From Psychroflexus montanilacus (GTDB lineage: Bacteria; Bacteroidota; Bacteroidia; Flavobacteriales; Flavobacteriaceae), in contig NZ_JAIQZC010000001.1 of the NCBI RefSeq assembly GCF_020164535.1, forward strand, positions 806,001-870,000: DNA of 64,000 bases, read 5' to 3'. Both the position numbers and the translations under genes were made by a program. Below the pieces are notes generated by a model. That model did not search any database and was not told the origin of the DNA. It was given only the letters and a program-made list of their open reading frames with translations. This document shows positions 55,342 to 63,687 of the stretch, piece by piece (position 1 is the stretch's first letter; each line of letters starts with the position of its first letter).

Positions 55342-56622
55342 CTAAGATTTAAAAACCGGAAGAATTTTGGTTGAGACTTCACCAAATCCAATTCTCACTT
55401 CATAATTTTGACAATAGCCTCTCAGGGTCACTGTATCTTTATCTTCAATAAAACGGCGTTCTTGACCATCTGCGAGTTTCACAGGTTTAGATCCATTCCA
55501 TGAGAGTTCCAGCATGGAGCCGTAAGACTCTGGCGTAGGTCCAGAAATAGTTCCACTAGCCATCAAATCCCCACTATTTACAGGACATCCATTTACAGTA
55601 TGGTGAGCCAGTTGTTGACTCATATTCCAATACATATATTTGAAATTAGATTTTGTTATCACAGTTTCTTCTCCTTTATCTGGTTTTATAGAAACGGAAA
55701 GACTTATATCAAAGCTTTTTTTACCGGTGGTCTCCAAGTAAGGTAAAAGTTTTTTTACAGGTTTCGGACCTTCAACCCTGAAAGGCTCTAAAGCGTCTAG
55801 AGTCACAATCCATGGGGAAATAGCAGACCCAAAGTTTTTACCTAGAAAAGGTCCTAAAGGTTGATATTCCCATTTTTGAAGATCCCTCGCACTCCAATCA
55901 TTAAAAAGCACTAAACCAAAAATATAATTTTCGGCTTCTGCTGCAGGGATGGGTTCCCCTAGAACATTACTAGCTGTGGTAATAAAAGCCATTTCAAGTT
56001 CGAAATCCAAGTGACGTGTGGGTCCGAAAATTGGTTCATCAGAACCCTTTGGTAATTTTTGACCCTGAGGCCTATGAATTGGAATACCACTTGGCACGAT
56101 AGACGAACTACGCCCATGATATCCTATGGGAGCGTGAAGCCAATTGGGTAACAGCGCATTTTCTGGATCTCGAAACATTTTCCCAACGTTGGTAGCATGT
56201 TCTTTACTCGAATAAAAATCAGTATAATCCCCTACCTGTACAGGCATTTGCATTTCTATCTCATCTAAAGTGAATAGAATTGTTTCTCTGTCTTTTGCAT
56301 TGGATTTCAATTCATCGTTGGTCGCGTCGAAGATTTCAGCCACTCTGTTTCTTACAGCTCTCCACGTTTTCCTTCCATCTGCAATAAAATCATTGAGACT
56401 ATCCTGTAAGAAAATATCGTCTGTAAGCGGGATATCTTTAAAATACCCCAACTGATGTAAAGCCCCTAAATCGATGGCATAATCGCCTATGCGAGTTCCA
56501 ATCGTGATGATATCATCACGGGTAAGAAAAACTCCAAAAGGAATATTTTGGATAGGGAAATCTGTATTATCTGGAAGATCCAACCAGGTTTCTCTTGATG
56601 GATCATTAGCTTTTAGTGACAT
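55342..56622 (-). CDS. fahA: Fumarylacetoacetase
   Basis: Last enzyme of tyrosine/homogentisate breakdown; it hydrolyses 4-fumarylacetoacetate to fumarate and acetoacetate. The 426 residues match the eukaryote-like family length. Visible features are the N-terminal domain NIPFGVFLTRDD, the metal-site stretch DYTDFYSSKEHATNVG (about 132-147), IGYHGRSSSIVPSG, DLEFEMAFIT-like LDFELEMAF, LFNDWSARDLQKWEY and the lysine-glycine region LGPFLGKNFG. A TATATTTG -7 box (56666-56673, minus strand) lies 44 bases upstream. No other homogentisate genes are in the window. Confidence 0.95.
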   Translation of the reverse strand: MSLKANDPSRETWLDLPDNTDFPIQNIPFGVFLTRDDIITIGTRIGDYAIDLGALHQLGYFKDIPLTDDIFLQDSLNDFIADGRKTWRAVRNRVAEIFDATNDELKSNAKDRETILFTLDEIEMQMPVQVGDYTDFYSSKEHATNVGKMFRDPENALLPNWLHAPIGYHGRSSSIVPSGIPIHRPQGQKLPKGSDEPIFGPTRHLDFELEMAFITTASNVLGEPIPAAEAENYIFGLVLFNDWSARDLQKWEYQPLGPFLGKNFGSAISPWIVTLDALEPFRVEGPKPVKKLLPYLETTGKKSFDISLSVSIKPDKGEETVITKSNFKYMYWNMSQQLAHHTVNGCPVNSGDLMASGTISGPTPESYGSMLELSWNGSKPVKLADGQERRFIEDKDTVTLRGYCQNYEVRIGFGEVSTKILPVFKS

Positions 56623-56705
56623 AAATTTAGGTTTTGGGATTTGAAATTAATCTTAAATCTTCCTTCAAATATATTATTTTAACCGTATTAACCATTCTAA
56701 ATAGT

Positions 56706-56713
56706 TAAATTTG
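56706..56713 (+). promoter_or_regulatory. -7 promoter box for glyA
   Basis: TAAATTTG, an exact TAnnTTTG match, ends 25 bases before the glyA ATG at 56738. No TTG at the -33 distance. The divergent fahA box TATATTTG (56666-56673) is in the same gap. Confidence 0.5.
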
Positions 56714-56737
56714 AATCATATTTAACTTTAAAATATA

Positions 56738-58024
56738 ATGATGAAAGATAAGGCCATTTCAGACTTAATTCTTGAAGAGAAAAACAGACAAATCAACGGC
56801 TTAGAATTGATTGCAAGTGAGAATTTTGCAAGTCAAGACGTCATGGATGCTGCAGGTTCTGTACTTACTAATAAGTATGCCGAAGGATATCCTGGAAAAA
56901 GATATTATGGAGGTTGTGAAGTTGTCGACAAAGTTGAGGATCTTGCAAGAGAACGTCTCAAAAAATTGTTTGGTGCAGAATATGCCAATGTTCAGCCTCA
57001 CTCTGGTTCTCAAGCAAACACGGCTGTATTTTCCATCTGCTTAAAACCTGGTGATAAAATTTTAGGGTTTGATCTTTCCCATGGAGGTCATTTAACCCAT
57101 GGTTCTCCGGTAAATTTCTCTGGAAAATTATACGATCCAGTATTTTATGGAGTAGATAAAGAAACTGGTCTTATCGACTATGATATGGTGAGAGAAGTTG
57201 CTCACAAAGAAAAACCAAAAATGATTATTGCTGGTGCATCCGCTTACTCAAGGGAAATAGATTATAAAACCTTTAGAGAGATCGCAGATGAAGTTGGAGC
57301 TATCTTGCTAGCTGATATGGCTCACCCAGCTGGTTTGATTGCTGCTGGTTTACTTCAGAGTCCTATTGAGCATTGTCACATTATAACTTCTACCACTCAC
57401 AAAACCATAAGAGGTCCACGCGGGGGTATCATTTTGATGGGAAAAGATTTCGAAAACCCCTTTGGAGAAAAACTAAAAAATGGAAAGCTGAAAAAAATGT
57501 CGAGTATGCTCGATAGTTCCGTATTTCCAGGTAATCAAGGAGGCCCTCTTGAACATATTATCGCTGCCAAAGCTGTGGCTTTTGGTGAAGCACTAACAGA
57601 AGAATTTGTAGATTATCAAAGGCAAGTGATAAATAATGCTTCCGCAATGGCTAAAGCTTTTATGGACAGAGACTACAAAATTATTTCTGGCGGAACGGAC
57701 AACCATATGATGCTTATCGACCTAAGAAATAAAAATATCTCAGGAAAACAAGCAGAAGAGGCTCTTGGTGTTGCAGGAATTACCGTCAATAAAAATATGG
57801 TTCCATTTGATGATAAATCTCCATTTGTTACCTCAGGAATCCGTATTGGAACTCCAGCCATAACCACTAGAGGCTTACAACCTGAAGAAATGGAAAAAAT
57901 AGTTGACCTGATTGATGATGTGATCAAAAACTTTGAAAACACTTCTCATTTGGAATCTATAAAAGAACGGGTTCATGCAATGATGAGTCAAAAGCCCTTA
58001 TTTGCTGAAACTGTAAAAAGTTAG
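56738..58024 (+). CDS. glyA: Serine hydroxymethyltransferase
   Basis: PLP enzyme that interconverts serine and glycine with tetrahydrofolate, the main source of one-carbon units. The 428 residues are standard. Motifs are [15 protein letters not shown] (about 24-38), [15 protein letters not shown] (about 47-61), [13 protein letters not shown], and the PLP lysine in [14 protein letters not shown] (about 220-233). It is divergent from fahA and ends at a strong terminator. The gene starts MMKDK; either Met is possible. Confidence 0.97.
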   Translation: MMKDKAISDLILEEKNRQINGLELIASENFASQDVMDAAGSVLTNKYAEGYPGKRYYGGCEVVDKVEDLARERLKKLFGAEYANVQPHSGSQANTAVFSICLKPGDKILGFDLSHGGHLTHGSPVNFSGKLYDPVFYGVDKETGLIDYDMVREVAHKEKPKMIIAGASAYSREIDYKTFREIADEVGAILLADMAHPAGLIAAGLLQSPIEHCHIITSTTHKTIRGPRGGIILMGKDFENPFGEKLKNGKLKKMSSMLDSSVFPGNQGGPLEHIIAAKAVAFGEALTEEFVDYQRQVINNASAMAKAFMDRDYKIISGGTDNHMMLIDLRNKNISGKQAEEALGVAGITVNKNMVPFDDKSPFVTSGIRIGTPAITTRGLQPEEMEKIVDLIDDVIKNFENTSHLESIKERVHAMMSQKPLFAETVKS

Positions 58025-58049
58025 GATTTAAAACTAATAGTATAATCTC

Positions 58050-58077
58050 AAATCGCTTTTGTGTACAAAAGCGATTT
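58050..58077 (+). terminator. Intrinsic terminator after glyA
   Basis: AAATCGCTTTTG (58050-58061) and CAAAAGCGATTT (58066-58077) form a perfect 12-bp stem with a 4-base loop, followed by a long T tract (58075-58081). It lies 25 bases beyond the glyA stop. The convergent beta-helix lipoprotein gene stops at 58080, so its last codons overlap the tail and both genes probably share the signal. Confidence 0.92.
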
Positions 58078-58079
58078 TT

Positions 58080-59627
58080 TTATTTTTCAAATTGAATACT
58101 TTGATAAGCTCCCATATCTGGATTTTGAGTTCTGTCTCTTCCCAAAATATCCAAAGGTACCTCACTGGCTGTAGTCGGATTACCAGCTCCACTTGCAGGA
58201 GAGTCATTGCTAATAATCATTTGATTTTCCTGTTCATTCAAAAATAGTGGTGTTTCATTCAGAATCATATTTTCAAATAAAGTGGAATTTTCAAAATTAT
58301 ATAACTCGTTTTCTACGAATTGATTATTAATGTCGTTGAATCGCAATAGGCAGTTTTCAAATTTGTAATTGAAGGCAGCTTCATCCACCTGGTTGAAAAG
58401 CAATTCAATGTTTTCATTTCCGTAAATGATACAATTACTAAAATTAGCCTCAATCAAATCAGCTATAAACAAAGTCTCTCCAGACTCCAGGTTATTTTCA
58501 ATTAATACAGAAGGGAATTGCCTGAATCCATTTTGCCAATAATTAGCAAATGTGGAGTGTCTAAAATTATATCGACCACCGAGTGAAAGATTTAGAGAGG
58601 CCTGACCACTATTATTGATGACCACATTTTCTCCATCTATAAAACCTGTTCTTGCTAGTAAACCTAAATTTGCTGAATTATAAATTTGTGTGTTTTTCAA
58701 TCTCAATGTAGGTTGACCAGTCCCGTCATTGGAATCCATCAAAATTCCAACAGTTGAATTCTTAATGGTCACATGATCAAAAATATGATTGGTACTTCCT
58801 TCTGTCAGCCAGATGGCAGCCCATTGTCCTGGAGTTTCAGAAAATGCGGGTTCCAGTCTGTCACCTTCAAATATAATTTCATTTTCCATGAGTTCAGGAT
58901 CATTACTCAATCCACCTATGGCTTGAACGGATGCTCCATTTGCAGCAATAATGCCACTGTTATCATGAAAATGAATGCGTGCTCCTGCTTCTATAGACAG
59001 AGTTTCTCCAGAAGGCACTCCAGCGAAGCCATAAATAACGTAGGGTTTTTCGTTTGTAAACCTTAGATGTTCCTGGTCTAAAACAAAACCGTCAATTCGA
59101 ATTTCTTCTCCTTCAGCGTCCAAGCCCAAACTCAAGGTTTCCGTAGATCCATCTTCAAACCGATCTGGAAACAAAAAATGAGCATCTTGTACTAAAGTTA
59201 CCAATTCAACCTGCTGCATATTTATATCTGAATCAAAATTAATCTGATCAGTATATAAAAATGATAAATCATTTTGACTCAGTTCCTGAATATCTGCAGT
59301 AACTTCTACAAAAACGAAAATGCTGTCTTTAGCCAGTATATTAATGTCATTTACTGTTTTGCCAGCAACTCCATCGACATTCAGTCTAAAGTTTGAGTTC
59401 TCGCCTTGCCCAAGTTGAATGGAAGGTATTCGTATATCTTGATCACCTCTGTTATAAACCTTAAAACTATAGGTACTCGAACCAGTATTTGTAAACACAG
59501 TATCCAGGTATAGAGTATCTTGAGAGAATTCAAGTCTGCCAGAACTTGGTTCTAGTTCAAAATCGTCTCTACAAGATGTGATTGAAAGTAAAGCTATTAC
59601 CGAAATGATAAAGAAAAGTTGCTTCAT
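58080..59627 (-). CDS. Right-handed beta-helix lipoprotein
   Basis: A 515-residue lipoprotein with signal peptide and lipobox (LSITSCRDD, Cys19). After an Ig-like start (about 30-130, TLYLDTVFTNTGSSTYSFKV) comes a right-handed parallel beta-helix (about 220-450) with repeated NSTVGILMD and FENCLLRF-type rungs. The C-terminus SDSPASGAGNP-like stretch and ILGRDRTQNPDMGAYQS is the closing motif typical of such choice-of-anchor proteins. It is likely exposed at the outer membrane; a glycan-binding or lyase role is possible but unproved. Confidence 0.85.
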   Translation of the reverse strand: MKQLFFIISVIALLSITSCRDDFELEPSSGRLEFSQDTLYLDTVFTNTGSSTYSFKVYNRGDQDIRIPSIQLGQGENSNFRLNVDGVAGKTVNDINILAKDSIFVFVEVTADIQELSQNDLSFLYTDQINFDSDINMQQVELVTLVQDAHFLFPDRFEDGSTETLSLGLDAEGEEIRIDGFVLDQEHLRFTNEKPYVIYGFAGVPSGETLSIEAGARIHFHDNSGIIAANGASVQAIGGLSNDPELMENEIIFEGDRLEPAFSETPGQWAAIWLTEGSTNHIFDHVTIKNSTVGILMDSNDGTGQPTLRLKNTQIYNSANLGLLARTGFIDGENVVINNSGQASLNLSLGGRYNFRHSTFANYWQNGFRQFPSVLIENNLESGETLFIADLIEANFSNCIIYGNENIELLFNQVDEAAFNYKFENCLLRFNDINNQFVENELYNFENSTLFENMILNETPLFLNEQENQMIISNDSPASGAGNPTTASEVPLDILGRDRTQNPDMGAYQSIQFEK

Positions 59628-59664
59628 AAAATTGTATTAAAAGTCAAACGCTTAAGTACTGATT

Positions 59665-60708
59665 TTATTTTTCTATGAGATTCACTTCGAAAAGTTGATT
59701 CCAATTTTTTCCAGTCACAAAGAGTCTTTTGGAGGATGCATGATAAGCAATTCCATTAAGCACATCCAGCCTTGAGTGTTGTTTTACTTTGTCTCGAAGT
59801 CCTCTAAAATCAACCACACCTTCTACTCCACCAGTTTTGGGATTGATGATGACTACCCCATCTTTTTGGTAGGTATTGGCATAAATTTTACCATCTACCC
59901 ACTCAAGTTCATTAACCTGATTCAAAACTGCTTTATTGGTAGTAGGCTGGATAAAAGAGACCTCTTCCAGACTTTCCGCATCCAACATCCATATTTTATC
60001 CGTGCCATCGCTTTTGTACAACTGCTCTCCATCATTACAGAGCCCCCAACCTTCTTTACTTTCAGAATAAGCGAATTTATTGAGCAATTCCATAGATTCG
60101 AGATCGTAAACCAAACCTTCCTGAGATTGCCAGGTCAGCTGATAAATTTTATCGTTCAGAATCGTCAAACCTTCACCAAAATAGAATTGATCTAGTTCTA
60201 CTTTTTTAAGAACTTCGCCAGTTTCATAATCTACTTTTCGAAGGGTAGATTCTCCGCGTTGACCCGTGCTTTCGTATAAGGTATCCCCATGGAATTCCAA
60301 CCCCTGGGTATAAGCCAATATATCATGAGGATAAGTATTCACGATTTCGTAAGTGTATAATTTTGGTTTTTCACTATTTAGAATTTTAATCTTTTCAGAG
60401 ATTTTTACAGTTTCACCATTAACTTCCAGAGTGACTTGTAACTCATGATTCCCAAGTTTTAATTCAGAAACATCTATCGTGAATTTTTCTGATAGTTGAA
60501 TTGGTGTAACTTGATCTTGAAGTTTGATTTCTATTGAATTAACCTCGTGGTCCTTTAAAGCTTTTACGCTGCCACTTAGGATTTCAGAATTGGATAATGT
60601 TTTAGATTTATTTTCTAACTGAATTTTAAAATCTTTAGATAAATCCTCATCACATGAGTAAAAGGCAAGCGTTAAAAATATGACTGCCAATGACTTAAAA
60701 ATTCGCAT
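59665..60708 (-). CDS. Glutaminyl-peptide cyclotransferase, beta-propeller type, lipoprotein
   Basis: A 347-residue lipoprotein (lipobox LAFYSC, Cys19) of the plant/bacterial-type glutamine cyclotransferase family, which turns N-terminal glutamine of exported proteins into pyroglutamate. The N-terminal part (about 25-110) is an Ig-like domain, followed by the five-bladed beta-propeller starting at YEIVNTYPHDILAYTQGLEF, with GESTLRKVDYETG, FYFGEGLTILNDKIYQLTW and NELEWVDGKIYANTYQ as family motifs. It lies 37 bases before the beta-helix lipoprotein gene and may be co-transcribed. Confidence 0.9.
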   Translation of the reverse strand: MRIFKSLAVIFLTLAFYSCDEDLSKDFKIQLENKSKTLSNSEILSGSVKALKDHEVNSIEIKLQDQVTPIQLSEKFTIDVSELKLGNHELQVTLEVNGETVKISEKIKILNSEKPKLYTYEIVNTYPHDILAYTQGLEFHGDTLYESTGQRGESTLRKVDYETGEVLKKVELDQFYFGEGLTILNDKIYQLTWQSQEGLVYDLESMELLNKFAYSESKEGWGLCNDGEQLYKSDGTDKIWMLDAESLEEVSFIQPTTNKAVLNQVNELEWVDGKIYANTYQKDGVVIINPKTGGVEGVVDFRGLRDKVKQHSRLDVLNGIAYHASSKRLFVTGKNWNQLFEVNLIEK

Positions 60709-60761
60709 AAATTTATTTTTAAAATATGGAGTAAAAATAGGGAATTAGAACAGAAAACAAC

Positions 60762-60791
60762 TTGTTGACTTTAAATAAGATTGTATATTTG
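60762..60791 (+). promoter_or_regulatory. Promoter of the SRP RNA gene
   Basis: TTG (60762-60764) followed after 19 bases by TATATTTG (60784-60791) is an exact match to the Bacteroidota promoter (TTG-N19-TAnnTTTG). The predicted start, about 6 bases downstream, falls at 60797, which is the first base of the RNA's closing stem. This agreement supports both calls. Confidence 0.8.
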
Positions 60792-60796
60792 CAGTC

Positions 60797-60897
60797 GGCA
60801 AGTCCTACACAACCAGCTCCTGTCGAATCCCCCAGGGCGGGAACGCAGCAAGGGTAGATGGTCGTAGCGGTGTGATGTAGGTCGCTTGCCTTTTTTT
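60797..60897 (+). ncRNA. ffs: Signal recognition particle RNA, small bacterial type
   Basis: RNA core of the SRP, which with Ffh targets membrane proteins to the translocon. The closing stem pairs GGCAAG (60797-60802) with CTTGCC (60885-60890), followed by seven T residues as terminator. The apical domain carries GGCGGGAACGCAGCAAGGGTAG (60836-60857), which matches the conserved Ffh-binding core: the tetraloop region and the asymmetric loop with AGCA. Length is about 94 bases without the tail. It lies between the glutaminyl cyclase gene (divergent) and the SDR gene. Confidence 0.92.
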
Positions 60898-60965
60898 ATT
60901 CCCAAAACTTTCCTCATTTTTTTCTTAAGCCTATAAGTTGGATATTTGCCCAAATTCAAAATTCA

Positions 60966-61769
60966 ATGCAAAATATCGTTTTGATTACTGGTGCGTCATC
61001 AGGAATTGGAAAATCTATAGGAGAATATCTCGCCACATTCGATTACAAAGTTTACGGAACTAGCAGACATCCTAAACATGAAGAGCTTAATGGCATTCAT
61101 TTTCTTCAATTAGATGTCACCGACTTAAAGAGTGTAGAAAACGCTATCCAAACCCTCATCACCAAGGAAGGCAAAATAGATTTTTTGATCAATAATGCTG
61201 GCGCAGGCATAACAGGACCGCTTGAAGAAATTCCAGAAATCGAACAGAAAAAGATATTCGAGACCAATTATTTTGGCCCTTTGAGAGTCATTAATACTGT
61301 TTTACCACATATGAGGTCAAAAAAATCTGGGTTCATTATAAATGTGACCTCCATTGCCGGCTATATGGGATTACCTTTTAGAGGATTTTATTCTGCGACT
61401 AAAGGAGCCTTAGAACTCACTACAGAAGCCTACCGAATGGAGCTAAAGGCATTCGGAATCAAAATGTGCAATGTTGCTCCCGGTGATTTTGCTACCAATA
61501 TCGCTGCAGGCAGGTACCACGCACCTATTGAAGAAAATTCTCCATATAAAGACGTTTATGAAAAAAGCTTAAAGCTAATGGACGCACATGTCGATCACGG
61601 CAAAGATCCAGATCTCATGGCCAAAAGCGTACATGCAATTATGCAAAAATCCAATCCAAAAATTCATTATAAAGTCGGTGATTTCACTCAAAAAATGTCA
61701 GTCTTTTTAAAACATATCCTACCCGATAAAGTTTTTGAAAACCTTCTCCTTAAACACTATAAACTGTAA
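60966..61769 (+). CDS. SDR-family oxidoreductase
   Basis: A 267-residue short-chain dehydrogenase of the classical type. It has the NAD(P) motif ITGASSGIGKSIGEYLA (6-22), DVTDLKS, the NNAG box INNAGAGITG (about 78-87), a catalytic Ser in NVTSIAGYMG and the YX3K pair in FYSATKGALE. A charged Arg after the second strand (GTSRHPK) suggests NADP. The substrate is unknown. The fsa gene follows after 23 bases. Confidence 0.9.
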   Translation: MQNIVLITGASSGIGKSIGEYLATFDYKVYGTSRHPKHEELNGIHFLQLDVTDLKSVENAIQTLITKEGKIDFLINNAGAGITGPLEEIPEIEQKKIFETNYFGPLRVINTVLPHMRSKKSGFIINVTSIAGYMGLPFRGFYSATKGALELTTEAYRMELKAFGIKMCNVAPGDFATNIAAGRYHAPIEENSPYKDVYEKSLKLMDAHVDHGKDPDLMAKSVHAIMQKSNPKIHYKVGDFTQKMSVFLKHILPDKVFENLLLKHYKL

Positions 61770-61792
61770 ATTTGTAACTAAAACACATTCAT

Positions 61793-62446
61793 ATGAAATT
61801 TTTTATTGACACAGCTAATATCGACCAAATCAAGGAAGCTCAGGACCTTGGAATCCTTGATGGCGTAACCACCAACCCATCCTTGATGGCAAAAGAAGGC
61901 ATTACCGGGGAGGAAAATATTAAGAAACACTATATCAAAATTTGTGAAATCGTTGACGGCGACGTGAGTGCCGAAGTGATTTCAACTGATTTTGAAGGCA
62001 TCATTAAAGAAGGTGAAGCCTTAGCAGAACTTCACGATCAAATCGTTGTGAAAGTTCCCATGATCAAAGAAGGTGTAAAGGCCATCAAATATTTTTCAGA
62101 GAAAGGAATTCGCACCAATTGTACTTTAGTTTTTTCTGTAGGCCAGGCTCTTCTTGCTGCTAAAGCTGGAGCAACTTATGTTTCTCCATTTATTGGAAGG
62201 CTGGATGACATTTCTACAGATGGGTTGAATTTAATTGAGGAAATCAGATTGGTGTATGATAACTACATGTTCGAAACTCAGATTTTGGCAGCTTCTGTAA
62301 GACATACTATGCATGTGATTGACTGTGCAAAACTTGGTGCTGATGTGATGACTGGACCATTATCGTCTATCGAGGGACTTTTAAAACATCCATTAACCGA
62401 CAGTGGATTGGAAAAATTCTTAGCAGATTATAATAAGAATAACTAA
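61793..62446 (+). CDS. fsa: Fructose-6-phosphate aldolase / transaldolase-like
   Basis: Class I aldolase of the small transaldolase family (TalC/FSA): 217 residues, like the E. coli FSA. The opening [20 protein letters not shown] and [13 protein letters not shown] are signatures. The Schiff-base lysine is in [10 protein letters not shown] (about 86), and [21 protein letters not shown] and SPFIGRLDD follow. The enzyme may cleave fructose-6-phosphate or act as transaldolase; sequence cannot decide. It is co-directional with the SDR gene 23 bases upstream. Confidence 0.92.
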   Translation: MKFFIDTANIDQIKEAQDLGILDGVTTNPSLMAKEGITGEENIKKHYIKICEIVDGDVSAEVISTDFEGIIKEGEALAELHDQIVVKVPMIKEGVKAIKYFSEKGIRTNCTLVFSVGQALLAAKAGATYVSPFIGRLDDISTDGLNLIEEIRLVYDNYMFETQILAASVRHTMHVIDCAKLGADVMTGPLSSIEGLLKHPLTDSGLEKFLADYNKNN

Positions 62447-62463
62447 TCGTTTAGAACTTCTGA

Positions 62464-62584
62464 AATTATGGCTTAGGGATTGAAGCGGAAATCCTGCACC
62501 CCCAAAGCATTGGGGGGAAGCATTGCAGCGAAAAGCCCGACCCCTCGCCAAAGCATTGGGAGGGGTAAGCCCCAAGCTATAATT
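62464..62584. repeat. Structured intergenic element with nested hairpins
   Basis: A 121-base, G+C-rich element in the gap between fsa and threonine aldolase. The ends pair over 15 bases (62464-62478 with 62570-62584, one G-U and one mismatch). Inside are two related hairpins that share the core CAAAGCATTGG: CCCCCAA/TTGGGGG (62499-62516) and CCCCTC-CCAA/TTGG-GAGGGG (62541-62565, one bulge). This looks like a palindromic repeat element or a structured RNA and could also act as a bidirectional terminator for the two convergent genes. Confidence 0.6.
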
Positions 62585-62585
62585 C

Positions 62586-63605
62586 CTAAAGAGACTTTAA
62601 GGTTTTCAGGAAGTATTCGTGCTGTTCTTCTGTGTAATCTAAATGGGTGACGAGTCGCATTTTGCCATTGCCCATATTGCTTATTCTGATCCCTTTTTCT
62701 TCGAGATCTCTCATAAATTTAATTTCATCGAGATGAGGCTGCAAGTAGAAAATTACAATATTGGTTTCCACATGATCTACGGCTTTGATAAGTGGATGAT
62801 CGGTTAAGGTTTTTTCTATAGCCTTAGCTCTTTCGTGATCTTCATTCAATCTATCCACGTGGTGATGCAAAGCATAGTAGGCACCCGCAGCCATATAACC
62901 AACTTGTCTCATGCCTCCTCCTAGCACTTTGCGGATACGGATAGCGTTTTTCATAAGGTCGTCGTTCCCCATTAAAACAGTACCCATAGGCGCACCAAGA
63001 CCTTTGGACAAACAAAGCGAAATGGTATCGAACTCTTTCCCAAAGTCTTTTGGATCGTGGTTATTGGCCACTATAGCGTTGTAAAGTCGTGCGCCGTCCA
63101 GATGTAATCCAAGACCATGTTTGTCGCAAACCGTTCTAATAGAACGAATGGTTTCCAAATCGTAACAGGCTCCGCCACCTTTGTTGGTCGTATTTTCCAA
63201 ACAGACCAAAGAAGTCAATGGACTGTGATAAAAATCCGGGGGGTTAATTGCTTCTTCTACAAGGTCTGCGGTGATTTTACCTTTATCACCGTCAACCAGT
63301 TTACATGACACTCCACTATTGAAGGAAACTCCGCCACCTTCATAATTATATACATGAGCCCATTTATCACAGATCAATTGTTCTCCAGGCTGGGTATGAA
63401 GTTTTATAGCTGCCTGATTGGACATAGACCCCGTAGGAAAATACAAGGCTGCATCCATCCCAAATAAATCTGCCAGGTAGGTTTCCAGCTGATTAACCGA
63501 AGGGTCTTCTTTATATACATCATCGCCAACTTCTGCATTCATCATGTATTTCAGCATGTCTTTAGTCGGTCTTGTAACCGTATCACTTCTTAAATCAATT
63601 TTCAT
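62586..63605 (-). CDS. Low-specificity threonine aldolase
   Basis: PLP enzyme that splits threonine or allo-threonine to glycine and acetaldehyde. From the ATG at 63605 it has 339 residues (MKIDLRSDTVTRPTKDML); a longer reading from 63731 adds 42 residues unlike the family and would overlap the prfB promoter. Motifs are RSDTVTRPT, VGDDVYKEDPSVNQLE (about 26-41), LHLDGARLYNAIVA, and the PLP lysine in ISLCLSKGLGAPMGTV. It ends right beside the nested-hairpin element. A TAATTTTG match (63675-63682, minus strand) lies 70 bases upstream. Confidence 0.92.
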   Translation of the reverse strand: MKIDLRSDTVTRPTKDMLKYMMNAEVGDDVYKEDPSVNQLETYLADLFGMDAALYFPTGSMSNQAAIKLHTQPGEQLICDKWAHVYNYEGGGVSFNSGVSCKLVDGDKGKITADLVEEAINPPDFYHSPLTSLVCLENTTNKGGGACYDLETIRSIRTVCDKHGLGLHLDGARLYNAIVANNHDPKDFGKEFDTISLCLSKGLGAPMGTVLMGNDDLMKNAIRIRKVLGGGMRQVGYMAAGAYYALHHHVDRLNEDHERAKAIEKTLTDHPLIKAVDHVETNIVIFYLQPHLDEIKFMRDLEEKGIRISNMGNGKMRLVTHLDYTEEQHEYFLKTLKSL

Positions 63606-63641
63606 CCAGGTACTTTTTATTCGAAAATAAACATAATTAGA

Positions 63642-63672
63642 TTGATGACGCAGAAGATAATTTTTAAATTTG
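63642..63672 (+). promoter_or_regulatory. Promoter of prfB
   Basis: TTG (63642-63644) followed after 20 bases by TAAATTTG (63665-63672), an exact match to the Bacteroidota promoter pattern. The predicted start, near 63678, leaves about a 10-base leader before the ATG at 63688. Confidence 0.7.
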
Positions 63673-63687
63673 AACAAAATTACGATC

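Noticed and set aside
60771-60959. A 62-residue minus-strand ORF across the SRP RNA
   Set aside because: The RNA match and promoter explain the sequence; the ORF has no signature.
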